Shown here one piece after another: positions 25,518 to 34,549 of a stretch of DNA of 43,972 nucleotides (the stretch's first letter is position 1; each line of letters starts with the position of its first letter). The DNA is taken from contig NZ_QGSZ01000199.1 in the NCBI RefSeq assembly GCF_003857055.1, forward strand, positions 1-43,972. Reading direction: 5' to 3'. A program made the position numbers and the translations under genes. Under the pieces are notes generated by a model, which did not search any database, was not told the origin of the DNA, and saw nothing but the letters and a program-made list of their open reading frames with translations. Source of the stretch: Micromonospora inaquosa. Its GTDB lineage: Bacteria; Actinomycetota; Actinomycetes; Mycobacteriales; Micromonosporaceae.

Positions 25518-28500
25518 TCAGCCGGCGTGGTACGCCCGGATGATGGTCTGGTCGATGCCGCTACCGCCGTTGGCGGCGGCCTTCACCCGCAGCGAGACGG
25601 CCTGCCCGGCGGCGGCCTTCGGCAGCGCGACCCGGTAGCTGTCGCCGCTGTTGGTGACCCGGGCCGACGTCCAGGTGGCACCGTCGTTGGTCGAGGTCCA
25701 GACCTGGAACGACGTCACCTTCTGCGCCTTGACCCCGTGCGCCTGCCGGACGGCCAACTCGGCAGTGCCGCCGGTGGCGTGGTTGTTGGTGTCCATCGGC
25801 AACGCGTAGTCCAGAGCGAGCAGCGGCAACGGCACGCTTGCGGTCCCGTCCGGCCCAGCCGACCGGAACGTCCACGAGGTGTTGACCTTGGTGGAGATCG
25901 GCAGGATCAGGCTCGTGTCGACGTCGAGGGTCAGCCGGTAGTCCGCCAGTTGCTGCGGCACCGTGAAGTCGGCGAGCGGCCGGTCCCGTTCCTCGATCAG
26001 CTTGCCGTTGCGGTACAGCGACAGCTTGCGGTTCACGCCGATCGAGGTGCCCTGGAGGCAGTCCGCCCGCTGATGCTGATCCGTCAGCGACACCAGGTCG
26101 ATGTGCAGGTTGCCCCTGGTCCGCGACGGTGCGGTGGCGCAACTCCAGGTGGCGCCGGCCGGGTCGTCGTAGAAGCCGGAGTGCAGCGGCTGCCGCGCCC
26201 AGATCTTGGACTGCTGACTGCCCGGCTGGTAGCTGCGGGGTGCCTCCTGGGCCGACAGGCCACCGTAGACTCCCTCGTCCGCCCAGAGGAACCCGGGCGA
26301 GAGGTAGTCGGTGCGGTTCGGCGGCAGGTTCCCCTCGTGGGTCTGCGTCACCAGCGCCCCGTCCGGGGTGAGGCCGCTGCGGATCAGTTGGGTGACCATC
26401 CCCTCCGAGTCGGCCTGGTGGAACCGCTCCTCGATCCGGGCGAGCTTCGCCTGCTCGGCCTTGCTCACCCGGAAGGCGGGGTCGGCCGGTACGCCGTCCG
26501 CGTACTCGTGCACCAGGTTGTAGCGGTACGGCTTGGCGGTGCCGGCCGGCGAGTCCAGGTTGACGGCCGCCCAGTTGCGCCGGGACCCGACAGTGGGTTT
26601 CGGCATCGCGGTGGTGCGGACCGTGGTCTGGGACCCGTACCCGCTGACCTGGTGCCACCAGGACAGCCCGTTCGGCGCGGTCTGGACGTTGGTGAGGTCG
26701 GTCTTGGTGGGTGTGGCGGGCACCCCGTCGACCGTCGCCGTCACCGGCTTGGCCCGCGCCGGGTCGAGCGTCACGCTTCGGGCGCCACGCACATCCAGGT
26801 CGGCTTCGGCCGCGAGCGTCGTCTCCAGCACGTCGCTGTCGACGTAGTAGGCGATCGAGGAGCCGAGGACCGCGTACCGGCCCGCCGGTACCCGCAGCGT
26901 GAAGGTGTCTCCGGGCGTACCGCCCGCGCCGTCGTAGTAGATCACCGGGTCGCTGAGGTTGGTGACCAACAGGTTGATCCAGCTCTCCGCGCCGTCCTTC
27001 AGGCCGGACAACGGCTTCGTCTGGATGGTCAGGTCGTAGCTGGGCTGCTCGACGTAGAAGCTCACCGGGGTGGTCGAGACCAGCTTGCGGCCGGGACCGC
27101 GGGCGGTGACGGTGGCCAGGTAGAAGCCCGGCCGGGCGGCCAGCGCCGCACGGTTGATCCGCACCGTCGTACCGGCGGTGGAGCCCCGCTTGAGCGTCAC
27201 CCGGCTCGTCGAGAGCGACGCCGCGCCGCGCGGCACCGGCTGGCCGTCGTGGTTGACGATCGACACGTCGAGGTCGAGGTGCGTCGTCGCCGGGGTCGCC
27301 GCACCGGTCCAGCTCAGCTTCGTCTCGCTGGTCCCGGACTGCGGGTACGCGAACGTGCCGACGTTGACCACCGGCTGGTTGCTGGTCGGGCCGCCGAGGG
27401 CCCGCGCCGCGTTGAGCCGGCCGGCCCCGACGGCGTACGCGTCGACACCGGTCAGCGGGTCGGCGGCGCCGACGAGTGCGGCCTTGAGCTGCTCGCCGGT
27501 CCAGTCCGGGTGCCGCTGGGCGAGGAGCGCGGCGGCGCCCGCCACGTGCGGGCTGGCCATCGAGGTGCCGCTGATCGCCTCGTAGTGCTCGTCGATCGGG
27601 TCCTGCAGGTTGGTGCCGGCGGCCCGGGCGGCGACGATGTCGACACCGGGCGCGACCAGTTCCGGCTTCGCCACGTGGCTGGTGACCAGCGGTCCGCGGC
27701 TGGAGAAGTCGGCGAGTCCGTCGTGACGGTCGACCGCGCCGACGGTCAGCGCGCTGGCGGCGGAGCCGGGCGAGGAGATCGCGCCGCCGCTGTTGCCGGC
27801 GGCGATGACGAAGAGGACGCCGGTGGACTTGCTCAGACCGTCGACGGCGAGCGAGAGAGGGTCGTTGCCGTCGTCCGGGTCGCTGCCGCCGAGGCTCATG
27901 TTGATGACGTCGGCCCGGGCGGCGGCCCACTCCATGCCGGCGATGATGCCGGAGTCCTCGCCGGAGCCGTGGTCGTCGAGGACCTTGCCGATCACCAGCT
28001 TGGCGTCCGGCGCCACGCCGCGACGCTGGCCCTGGGCGGCCGCGCCGGTGCCGGCGATGGTCGAGGCGACGTGCGTACCGTGGCCGTTGTGGTCGACGGC
28101 GTCACCGCCCTCGGCGGTGAAGTCGGCCCGGTCGGCGACCCGGCCGACCAGGTCCGGGTGGGTGAAGTCGGCACCGGTGTCGAGCACCGCGACGGTGGTC
28201 CCCTTGCCGGTGTAGCCGGCCTTCCAGGCGTCGGGGGCGGCGATCTGCTCCAGGTTGCGGTCGAGGTCGGCGTGCTTGCCGCCGGTCAGCGCGGTGGCGC
28301 GGACCTTGCGGTCGAGCCAGACCTTCTTCGCACCGGCGAGCAGCGAGTTCGTCGCCAGCTTCGCGGTGGCCGGGCCCTTCTTGGGTACGCGGCCGGCGAC
28401 CGCGCCGATGCTGGGCAGCGGCAGCACGTCTCCCAGCGCGGCCACCCGGGCCGACGCGGTGGCCGGCTGCACGATGAGCGGCAACTGCGAGGTGTTCGCG

Positions 28501-28868
28501 TCGTCGTACCCGTCGGCGATCAGCGCGGTGACGTCGAAGAGGTCGGGGTCGAGGACCGAGCCGATCTGGGACGCGACGCGGGCGGGGATGACGTGCAGGT
28601 GGCCGTCGGGGCCGCAGCTTTGGCGGATCACCGCGTTCTCGTCCGCCGGCCGCACCGTGGCCTGCGGGCAGCCCGATCCGGTGTCCCGCACGGTCACCAC
28701 GTCCCCGGTCAGCAGGGTGACGGTGTGCGTCCTCCCGTCGGCCCTGGCCGCGGGTGCGCCGGCCTGACCGATGTTGCTGGGTCCGGCCGTGGCAGCGCCG
28801 CCCGGTAGGGCGGTCAGTGTTGTGGCCGTTACGGCGACGGCCAACAGCCACCGCGTTTTCCTGAGCAT
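25518..28868 (-). CDS. Secreted S8 family serine peptidase (subtilisin-like, large multidomain)
   Basis: 1116 residues. ATG at 28868 with GAGGAG upstream on the minus strand. Sec signal peptide (about 1-28), propeptide region, then the catalytic domain: D230 (AVLDTGADFTHPD), H263 (NGHGTHVAS), oxyanion N359 (IAAGNSGG) and S436 (SGTSMASPHVAGA). The H-S distance of 173 residues leaves no room for a PA insert. About 650 further residues form beta-rich domains (VNVGTFAYPQSG, FYVEQPSYDLTIQTKP, and a final VWTSTNDGATWTSARV sandwich), as in large actinobacterial subtilases. It degrades extracellular protein, which fits the adjacent peptide importer operon. It is the next gene after that operon on the same strand but has a 102-nt gap and a possible promoter. 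Confidence 0.94.
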   Translation of the reverse strand: MLRKTRWLLAVAVTATTLTALPGGAATAGPSNIGQAGAPAARADGRTHTVTLLTGDVVTVRDTGSGCPQATVRPADENAVIRQSCGPDGHLHVIPARVASQIGSVLDPDLFDVTALIADGYDDANTSQLPLIVQPATASARVAALGDVLPLPSIGAVAGRVPKKGPATAKLATNSLLAGAKKVWLDRKVRATALTGGKHADLDRNLEQIAAPDAWKAGYTGKGTTVAVLDTGADFTHPDLVGRVADRADFTAEGGDAVDHNGHGTHVASTIAGTGAAAQGQRRGVAPDAKLVIGKVLDDHGSGEDSGIIAGMEWAAARADVINMSLGGSDPDDGNDPLSLAVDGLSKSTGVLFVIAAGNSGGAISSPGSAASALTVGAVDRHDGLADFSSRGPLVTSHVAKPELVAPGVDIVAARAAGTNLQDPIDEHYEAISGTSMASPHVAGAAALLAQRHPDWTGEQLKAALVGAADPLTGVDAYAVGAGRLNAARALGGPTSNQPVVNVGTFAYPQSGTSETKLSWTGAATPATTHLDLDVSIVNHDGQPVPRGAASLSTSRVTLKRGSTAGTTVRINRAALAARPGFYLATVTARGPGRKLVSTTPVSFYVEQPSYDLTIQTKPLSGLKDGAESWINLLVTNLSDPVIYYDGAGGTPGDTFTLRVPAGRYAVLGSSIAYYVDSDVLETTLAAEADLDVRGARSVTLDPARAKPVTATVDGVPATPTKTDLTNVQTAPNGLSWWHQVSGYGSQTTVRTTAMPKPTVGSRRNWAAVNLDSPAGTAKPYRYNLVHEYADGVPADPAFRVSKAEQAKLARIEERFHQADSEGMVTQLIRSGLTPDGALVTQTHEGNLPPNRTDYLSPGFLWADEGVYGGLSAQEAPRSYQPGSQQSKIWARQPLHSGFYDDPAGATWSCATAPSRTRGNLHIDLVSLTDQHQRADCLQGTSIGVNRKLSLYRNGKLIEERDRPLADFTVPQQLADYRLTLDVDTSLILPISTKVNTSWTFRSAGPDGTASVPLPLLALDYALPMDTNNHATGGTAELAVRQAHGVKAQKVTSFQVWTSTNDGATWTSARVTNSGDSYRVALPKAAAGQAVSLRVKAAANGGSGIDQTIIRAYHAG

Positions 28869-28919
28869 GTTGCTCCTCGTCTTATGTGGACGAAAGCGCC
28901 TCTTCGGGCGACTTCCCGC

Positions 28920-28947
28920 AAGATCATATGCGCGAACTCGGGATCTT
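28920..28947 (-). promoter_or_regulatory. Possible subtilase promoter with overlapping inverted repeat
   Basis: On the minus strand TATGAT (28923-28928) is a good -10, about 55 nt before the ATG at 28868, but no convincing -35 is seen. It is embedded in an inverted repeat AAGATC-N16-GATCTT (28920-28947) whose arms could bind a regulator. Confidence 0.35.
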
Positions 28948-28970
28948 CGAGAGCCTTTGACGAGGAGTTT

Positions 28971-29963
28971 TCACCCGCGTAACAGCGGGAGCACCCGCCG
29001 GCCGAGCAGATCAATCCCCCCGTACGGCGTCAACCCGTGCGGGGTGCCGAACTCCACCCGACCCGCCCCGGCGTCGAACACCGCCGCGGCCTGCCCCGCG
29101 ACCTGCTCGGGTGTGCCGGAGAAGGCGAACAGGTCGAGCAGGTCGTCACCGATCAGCGCGCCGGCGAGGTCGTCCTCCCGACAGCCCACGTGCTGCTGGA
29201 TCCGGGCCAGCAGCTCCGGGTCCACCTCGATCGTCGGGTCGAGGGCGGCGACCACCGCCAGGTACATGGCCACCTCCCGGCGCGCCACCCGACGTGCCAG
29301 GACGCCGTCCTCGTCGACGACGGTGACCGCGCCGAGCACGACATCAGTGCGGTCCCGGTCCGCGGCCGCTGCGTCGTCCAGCCAGGCGCGCATCATCCGG
29401 GCCATCGCCGGGTTGGCCGACCCGCCGACCTTCACCTCGCCGGCGAAACCGGCCGCCGCCCGCGCGGTCTGCCGCCCCCAGGTGCCGACGAGAACCGACA
29501 CGTCGGCTCGGGCCGGCGTGTACCGCAGCGACGTGCCCGGCGCCACGGTGAACTCCCCACCCTGGAAGCCGCTGTCGTCACCGGCCAGCAGCAACCGCAC
29601 GACCGCGACCGTCTCGACGATGCGCCGGATCGGACGGACCTGCGGCACACCGATCTCGTTAAGCCAGGTGCCCCGGGCCAGGCCCAGGTAGGCCCGGCCC
29701 CGCGACGCCAGGTCCAGCGCGGCCACCTGACCGGCGACCTCCACCGGGTGCATGGTGAACGGGTTGAGGCACGCCGCGCCCAGCCGGATCCGCCGGGTGT
29801 GCCGGGCCGCCACCAGCAGCGGAAAGATCGGCGGCTGGTACATCAGGTCACCGAAGACCGACAGCACGTCGAAGCCGTGCCGCTCGGTCAGTTCGGCCAG
29901 CTCCGCGTACTCGTCAGCGGACTTGTCGGACTGTAGGCCGATGCCGACCAGCCCAGCGCTCAC
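28971..29963 (-). CDS. LLM class oxidoreductase (F420/flavin-dependent, MER-like)
   Basis: 330 residues. GTG at 29963 overlaps the stop of the TIGR04076 gene (GTGA), so translation is coupled. Luciferase-like barrel: VGIGLQSDKSADEYAELAEL at strand 1, HGFDVLSVFGDL, RRIRLGAACLNPFTMHPVEVAGQ, RAYLGLARGTWLNEIG and SVLVGTWGRQTARAA, matching the methylene-tetrahydromethanopterin reductase-like branch that commonly uses F420H2. The C-terminus has FSGTPEQVAGQAAAVFDAGAGRVEFG. Last gene of the ten-gene operon. Substrate unknown; its place beside hydrolases suggests it oxidises or reduces the imported compound or its fragment. Confidence 0.88.
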   Translation of the reverse strand: MSAGLVGIGLQSDKSADEYAELAELTERHGFDVLSVFGDLMYQPPIFPLLVAARHTRRIRLGAACLNPFTMHPVEVAGQVAALDLASRGRAYLGLARGTWLNEIGVPQVRPIRRIVETVAVVRLLLAGDDSGFQGGEFTVAPGTSLRYTPARADVSVLVGTWGRQTARAAAGFAGEVKVGGSANPAMARMMRAWLDDAAAADRDRTDVVLGAVTVVDEDGVLARRVARREVAMYLAVVAALDPTIEVDPELLARIQQHVGCREDDLAGALIGDDLLDLFAFSGTPEQVAGQAAAVFDAGAGRVEFGTPHGLTPYGGIDLLGRRVLPLLRG

Positions 29964-30286
29964 GTCAACTCCTCGGTGGGGATGCGCTGAAGGCCGGTCC
30001 GTTCGATGCGCATGATGACCCGCTCATCCGGGTCCGGACAGGCGACGTGGCTGTCCCGGGCCATCCAGTCGCCCTCGGCCAGCTCCCGCTGCTTCGCCGG
30101 CAGCAGCGGCAGGCACGCCGCCAGGGCGTAGAGGCAGAAGTGCCCCCCGGCCGGGATGGTGAGCCGGTTGGAGCCGGTCAGGTCGATGTGGTCGCCCGGC
30201 TTCAGGCCGCACACCGAGCGCCCCTCGATCCGCTCCACCACGACCCGCAGGTCGTACAGGTCGGTGGTGGGTTCCTCGGCGCTCAT
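29960..30286 (-). CDS. TIGR04076 family protein
   Basis: 108 residues. It has the fold pattern of this small-protein family: DLRVVVERIEGRSVCGLKPGD at the N-terminus, a DxIxxxGxxLxIP-like stretch (DHIDLTGSNRLTIPAGG), FCLYALAACLPLLPAKQRE in the middle and a DSHVACPDPDERVIMRIER C-terminus with the conserved CPDP. Two cysteines (SVCGL and ACPDP) and several histidines could bind a metal, which is inference. Start overlaps the NTF2-like stop (GTGA/ATGA type), start codon at 30286. The biochemical role of TIGR04076 proteins is unknown; here it sits between an NTF2-like protein and an LLM oxidoreductase. Confidence 0.78.
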   Translation of the reverse strand: MSAEEPTTDLYDLRVVVERIEGRSVCGLKPGDHIDLTGSNRLTIPAGGHFCLYALAACLPLLPAKQRELAEGDWMARDSHVACPDPDERVIMRIERTGLQRIPTEELT

Positions 30287-30654
30287 CGCACGGCCTCCGC
30301 GTGGTGGTGCACGATGCGCCAGGAGCCGTCCTCACGACGCAGCACGTCGGTCACCCGGAAACACTCGTCCGGCCGGTCGTCCGCGAAGCGGGCCCGCAGC
30401 ACGTAGCGGACCAGACCGGTGTCGCCCCAGGCGTCGGTACGCAGGTGTTCCGGCGCCACCGAGACCGGCGCCGGCCCCGTCGCCCGGGTCGCCCGCCGGT
30501 CCCGCAGGCCGTCCAGCGCGGGCAGGCCGGACAGCAGGTCGTCGGCGTCGGACTCCCAGAAGGTCAGGTCGGGGTGCAGGTGCGCGTCGAAGGCGGACCG
30601 GTCGCCGAGGGACCGGTACAGGTCGGTGATGGTGGTGGCGAGCTCATCGCTCAT
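30283..30654 (-). CDS. NTF2-like (SnoaL-type) small protein
   Basis: 123 residues, length and secondary-structure order of the NTF2 cone fold: helix ELATTITDLYRSLGDRSAFDAH, strand LTFWES, helix SGLPALDGLRDRRA, then strands ending in the conserved FRVTDVLRREDGSWRIVHHHAE. The last strand (WRIVHHH) is characteristic of the DUF4440/SnoaL group, whose members act as isomerases, dehydratases or hydrolases or only bind ligands. Candidate active-site residues are H25/H27 near the N-terminus. ATG at 30654 has GGAAGTGA upstream. Coupled to the TIGR04076 gene by a 4-nt overlap. Confidence 0.8.
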   Translation of the reverse strand: MSDELATTITDLYRSLGDRSAFDAHLHPDLTFWESDADDLLSGLPALDGLRDRRATRATGPAPVSVAPEHLRTDAWGDTGLVRYVLRARFADDRPDECFRVTDVLRREDGSWRIVHHHAEAVR

Positions 30655-30683
30655 CGGCGGTCACTTCCGATCGGGTGCGGCGG

Positions 30684-32327
30684 TCAGGACAGGTCGGCCA
30701 GGCGGGCGCGGAGCGGATCCAGTCCCATGGGTCCGAGCGCCAACGCGGTGTGGTGGAAGCGTTTCCGGTCGAACGCCGCGCCCTCGCGCCGTTCGACGTC
30801 CCGACGGGCCTGCTGCCACAACCGCGCACCGACCTTGAAGGCCAGGGCCTGCGCCGGCCAACCGAGATACCGGTCGACCTCGAAGCGCGCGGTCTCGGCG
30901 TCCAGGCCGGCGACGCGGGTGAGGACATCCACCGCGAGCGCGGGCGTCCAGCGGCGTTCCTCGGTGAACCCGTTGCCGGCCGGGATCGGCAGCCCGAGGT
31001 GCAGGCCCAGGTCGATGACCACGCGGGCGGCCCGCCACATCTGACCGTCGAGCATGCCGAGCCGCTCAGCACCGCCGGCGTACAGGCCGATCTCGTCGGC
31101 GAGACGCTCGGCGTAGTGCGCCCATCCTTCGGCGTACCCGTGCACCTGGCAGAGGTTGCGCTGCCACGGGTGCAGATTCGCGGTGGTCAGGGTGACGGCG
31201 TGCTGGAGGTGGTGACCGGGCAACCCCTCGTGGCACAGCGTGCCGACATGCCGCCACACCGGCACCGTCGCCTCACCCGAGGGCACCGACCACCAGATCG
31301 CGCCGGGACGGGTCAACGCCGGGTCGGGAGGCGTGTAGTACATGACGCCGGACGTGGCGGGGCTGATCCGGCACACCACCCGCCGCAGGACGGCCGGGAT
31401 GTCGAAGTGGGTGCCGTCGAGCGCGTCGGTCAGCCGCTCGGTGCGCTGGTGCAGCCACTCCTCCAGGGCAGGCCCGGCCGACACCCGACCCGCCGGGTCG
31501 GCGTCCAGGGCCGCCCGCGCGGCAGCCACCCGGGAATGGCCCAGCTCGCCCGCGACGGTCCGCAGCTCGGTGGCGGTGCGGTCCAACTCCGCCCAGCCGT
31601 ACGCGTACACCTCGTCGAGGTCGACGGTCGCGCCGAGGAAGCTGCGGGCGGTGACCCGGTAGAGGTCGCCGCCGACACCGTCCACGTCAGACGCGGCGGG
31701 CGCCAGCTCGGCCCGGAGGAACGCGGCGAAGCCAGCGGTGGCCTCGGTGGCCGACCGGCCGCCCCGGTCCAGGTGCCCGGTCAACGGACCACCCCGATAT
31801 CCACTCACCAACCGCCCGTAGAAGTCGGCGGTGGTCCAGGCCGTGCACTGGTCGGCGACCACCAGCACCTGGCGGCGGGCGACGAGCTGTCCGCGTTGCG
31901 CCGACCGGCGCAGCGTCGCGGCGTACCGGTCCAGGGCCTCGGGCACCTGGCGCAGATGGTCGGCGACCACCGCCCAGTCGTCCTCGGTGTCCCGGGGCAG
32001 GTTGTCGAAGATCTGCCGGAGCAGGTGCACCGGCGTGGCCAGCGGGGCGAGCAGTCGGGTGGTGAACCCCGCGTCGTACAGGTCGACCTCACTGGCCAGC
32101 CGGTCGCGCAGGGCGTCGGCCAGGGACCGCTCGCCGGGGTCGTGGGTGGTCGCCGCCGCCGCGACCGTCGCGGTGCGTCGGGCCAGCTCCGCACGGGCGT
32201 CGAAGCCGTCCGGCGAGAGGTCCGGGACCTGCGACCCAGGGGTACGCCCCACCGCCTCGGCCGCCTGCGGGTCCAACTCGGCCAGCGCGTCGAGGTACCC
32301 GTCGGCGACCTCGGTGATGCTGGTCAT
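30684..32327 (-). CDS. DUF885 family metallopeptidase-like protein
   Basis: 547 residues, typical DUF885 length. ATG at 32327 lies in an ATGA overlap with the amidohydrolase gene. The family motif HEGLPGHHLQ (H366, E367, H372) is a gluzincin-like HExxPGH zinc site, followed by CQVHGYAEGWAHYAERLADE, which should supply the third ligand glutamate. N-terminal half is helical, with DPGERSLADALRDRLASE and FDNLPRDTEDDW. No signal peptide, so it is cytoplasmic and probably hydrolyses a peptide or amide bond of the compound brought in by the co-encoded importer. Enzyme class inferred from motif only. Confidence 0.88.
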   Translation of the reverse strand: MTSITEVADGYLDALAELDPQAAEAVGRTPGSQVPDLSPDGFDARAELARRTATVAAAATTHDPGERSLADALRDRLASEVDLYDAGFTTRLLAPLATPVHLLRQIFDNLPRDTEDDWAVVADHLRQVPEALDRYAATLRRSAQRGQLVARRQVLVVADQCTAWTTADFYGRLVSGYRGGPLTGHLDRGGRSATEATAGFAAFLRAELAPAASDVDGVGGDLYRVTARSFLGATVDLDEVYAYGWAELDRTATELRTVAGELGHSRVAAARAALDADPAGRVSAGPALEEWLHQRTERLTDALDGTHFDIPAVLRRVVCRISPATSGVMYYTPPDPALTRPGAIWWSVPSGEATVPVWRHVGTLCHEGLPGHHLQHAVTLTTANLHPWQRNLCQVHGYAEGWAHYAERLADEIGLYAGGAERLGMLDGQMWRAARVVIDLGLHLGLPIPAGNGFTEERRWTPALAVDVLTRVAGLDAETARFEVDRYLGWPAQALAFKVGARLWQQARRDVERREGAAFDRKRFHHTALALGPMGLDPLRARLADLS

Positions 32328-33562
32328 CGCGGTACGCCGAGCCGGCCGTGGTCGTCGCGGTACGCCACCCCGCCCTTGAGCACCGCGTGCAGGGTGCGCA
32401 ACGCCGACACCGAGCGGGTCGGGTCGTCGCGCAGCACCAGCAGGTCGGCGTGCTTGCCGGCCTCGACGGTGCCGAGGGTGTCGGCCTGCCCCAGCCACTG
32501 CGCGGGGCGGGTGGTGGCGGCCTTGAGCGCGTCCGCGACGGGCATCCCCGCGTCCACCATGAACTCCAGCTCGCGGATGGTCGCGGTGGTCTCGTCGTAG
32601 CCGGCGTGCGGCGGCATGTCGCTGCCCAGGGCGATCGGCACACCGTTGCGGATGGCGTGCTGGAGGCTCTCCCAGTGCCGGGGGCCGGCCGCGAGGGCCC
32701 GGTCCATCAGCCAGCCCGGCACCCCGGAGTCGCGGAAGAACTGCTCGCAGCGGCTCACCACGATCGTCGGCACGTACCAGACACCCCGCTCGGCCATCAG
32801 GCGCGTGACGTCGTCGGTCAGCTCGTAGCCGTGCTCGACGCAGTCGAGGCCCAGCTCCACGGCACGGCGGACCGAGTCGGCCGGGCCGGCGTGCGCGGTG
32901 ACCTTGCGCCCCCAGTCGTGCGCGACCCGGATGACCGCGGCCATCTCGTCGTCGAGCAGCTGCGGGGTGTCGATCGCCTCGTGCTGGCCGGCGATCCCAC
33001 CGGAGATGCAGACCTTGATCAGGTCGGCGCCGGCGCGCAACTGTTCGCGGGTGGCCCGCCGGAACCCGTCCGCGCCGTCGGCCTCCAGGGCGTCAGCGTC
33101 CCAGCCGTGCCCGCCGGTGCAGCAGAGCGCGTGCCCGGCGGTGAAGATGCGCGGGCCGTCGACCGCGCCGGCCTCGATCCCCCGGCGTAGGGCGAAGTCC
33201 GCGTACCGGCTCTCCCCCACGAGTCGGGCGGTGGTGACACCGGAGTGCAGGGTGCGCCGGGCGGAGTCGGCCATCAGCAGCACCAGCTCGGCCAGGTTGG
33301 AGCCGTGCACCGTGTCGGCGAGGTGGCCGGGCAACCCCAGCGAGAGGTGTACGTGCATGTTGGTCAGACCGGGCATGACGTGCTCGCCGCCCAGGTCGAC
33401 CACCGGGGCGGCACCGGTCTCGGCGAGGACGTCGTCGACCTGACCGACGGCCCGGATCATCCCGTTGGCGTCGATCCAGATACCGCGATCCGGTTGGAGG
33501 GCGTCCTCGACACCGTCGTAGAGGGCGAGGTTGACCAGGACCTGTTCGGTGGGCATGCGCAT
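32324..33562 (-). CDS. Metal-dependent amidohydrolase (M38/imidazolonepropionase-like, prolidase type)
   Basis: 412 residues. ATG at 33562 with GAGGA 7 nt upstream. Amidohydrolase metal site: H70-H72 (NMHVHLS), probable carboxylated lysine K183 (DLIKVCISGG), H224 (VTAHAGP), H244 (CVEHGYE) and D315 (GSDMPPH). The N-terminal and C-terminal strands form the small composite beta-domain typical of the superfamily (ILVNLALYDG-like start; ADLLVLRDDPT end). Relatives in this branch are Xaa-Pro dipeptidases, aryl dialkyl- or lactam hydrolases. Cytoplasmic. It follows the OppF-type gene by 9 nt and overlaps DUF885, so both hydrolases are produced with the importer. Confidence 0.9.
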   Translation of the reverse strand: MRMPTEQVLVNLALYDGVEDALQPDRGIWIDANGMIRAVGQVDDVLAETGAAPVVDLGGEHVMPGLTNMHVHLSLGLPGHLADTVHGSNLAELVLLMADSARRTLHSGVTTARLVGESRYADFALRRGIEAGAVDGPRIFTAGHALCCTGGHGWDADALEADGADGFRRATREQLRAGADLIKVCISGGIAGQHEAIDTPQLLDDEMAAVIRVAHDWGRKVTAHAGPADSVRRAVELGLDCVEHGYELTDDVTRLMAERGVWYVPTIVVSRCEQFFRDSGVPGWLMDRALAAGPRHWESLQHAIRNGVPIALGSDMPPHAGYDETTATIRELEFMVDAGMPVADALKAATTRPAQWLGQADTLGTVEAGKHADLLVLRDDPTRSVSALRTLHAVLKGGVAYRDDHGRLGVPR

Positions 33563-33571
33563 GTTGCGTCC

Positions 33572-34549
33572 TCAGAGTGAGCGCGCGACGGTCGGGGCCG
33601 CGGCAGAGTCGGTGAGCCAGCAGGCGACGCTGCGGCCGCCCAGGTCTACGGTGGGCGGCTGCTCCCCGCAGGGCGCGAACGCGTGCGGGCAGCGCGGCCG
33701 GAAACGGCACCCGGTGGGCGCGTTGGCCGGGTCGGGCACCTCCCCGGCGAGGATGGCGGGCAGGCGCGCGGTGGGCCCGATCTGCGGCACCGCGTCGATC
33801 AACGCCCGGGTGTACGGGTGTCGGGGCTCGCGCCACAGCTCGCGGGTGGGTGCCGCTTCGACGATCCGGCCCAGGTACATCACGGCGGTCACGTCGGCGA
33901 TCTCGTGCACCAACGCCAGGTCGTGGGAGATGAAGAGCATGCCCATGTCGAGGTCGCGGACCAGCCCGACGAGCAGGTTGACCACCTGCGCCTGGGACGA
34001 GGCGTCCAACGCGGTGACCGGTTCGTCCGCGATGATCATCCGGGGTTCCGGGGCGAGTGCGCGGGCGATCGCCAGGCGCTGCCGTTGACCGCCGGAGAAC
34101 TGGTGCGGATACCGCTGGGCGGCGCTGGCCGGCATGGCCACCCGTTCGAGCAGCTCGTGCACCCGGGCCCGTCGGGCCGCCCCGGTTACCTCCGCCGGCA
34201 CGCCGTCGAGCAGTTGGGAGCCGATGGTGCGCCGGGGATTCAGCGAGGCGTACGGGTTCTGGAAGACCATCTGGAGAGCGACCTCGGCACCGGACCTGCG
34301 CCGCCAGCCCAGCGGGGTGACCGGTCGGTCGGCGTACCGGACGGTGCCGGCGCTCGGTGCGCTGAGCCCGACCGCGACGCGGGCCAACGAGGACTTGCCG
34401 CACCCGGACTCGCCGACCAGCCCGACGATCTGGCCGGGCGACACCTCCAGACTGACCCCGGCGACCGCCCGCACCCGAGCACGCCCCCGGGAGCGGTACT
34501 CGACCTCGACGTCGGTGAAGGACAGTCGCGCGGGCGCTGTGGTGTTCAC
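33572..34549 (-). CDS. Peptide ABC transporter ATP-binding protein (OppF type), second importer
   Basis: 325 residues. Walker A GESGCGKS (46-53), Q-loop MVFQNPYASLNPRRT, signature [15 protein letters not shown], Walker B MIIADEPVTALD, H-loop FISHDLA. C-terminal oligopeptide extension HPYTRALIDAVP and cysteine-containing GCRFRPRCPHAFAPCGEQPP. GTG start at 34549 overlaps the upstream gene's stop (GTGA). A longer in-frame ATG at 34657 lies inside the OppD-type gene and is rejected. Confidence 0.94.
   Translation of the reverse strand: MNTTAPARLSFTDVEVEYRSRGRARVRAVAGVSLEVSPGQIVGLVGESGCGKSSLARVAVGLSAPSAGTVRYADRPVTPLGWRRRSGAEVALQMVFQNPYASLNPRRTIGSQLLDGVPAEVTGAARRARVHELLERVAMPASAAQRYPHQFSGGQRQRLAIARALAPEPRMIIADEPVTALDASSQAQVVNLLVGLVRDLDMGMLFISHDLALVHEIADVTAVMYLGRIVEAAPTRELWREPRHPYTRALIDAVPQIGPTARLPAILAGEVPDPANAPTGCRFRPRCPHAFAPCGEQPPTVDLGGRSVACWLTDSAAAPTVARSL

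Noticed and set aside
25527..28808. Long open frame (1093 codons) on the plus strand opposite the subtilase gene
   Set aside because: Antisense to a gene with intact S8 triad; Arg/Gly/Val-rich low-information protein, the usual mirror frame of high-GC genes.
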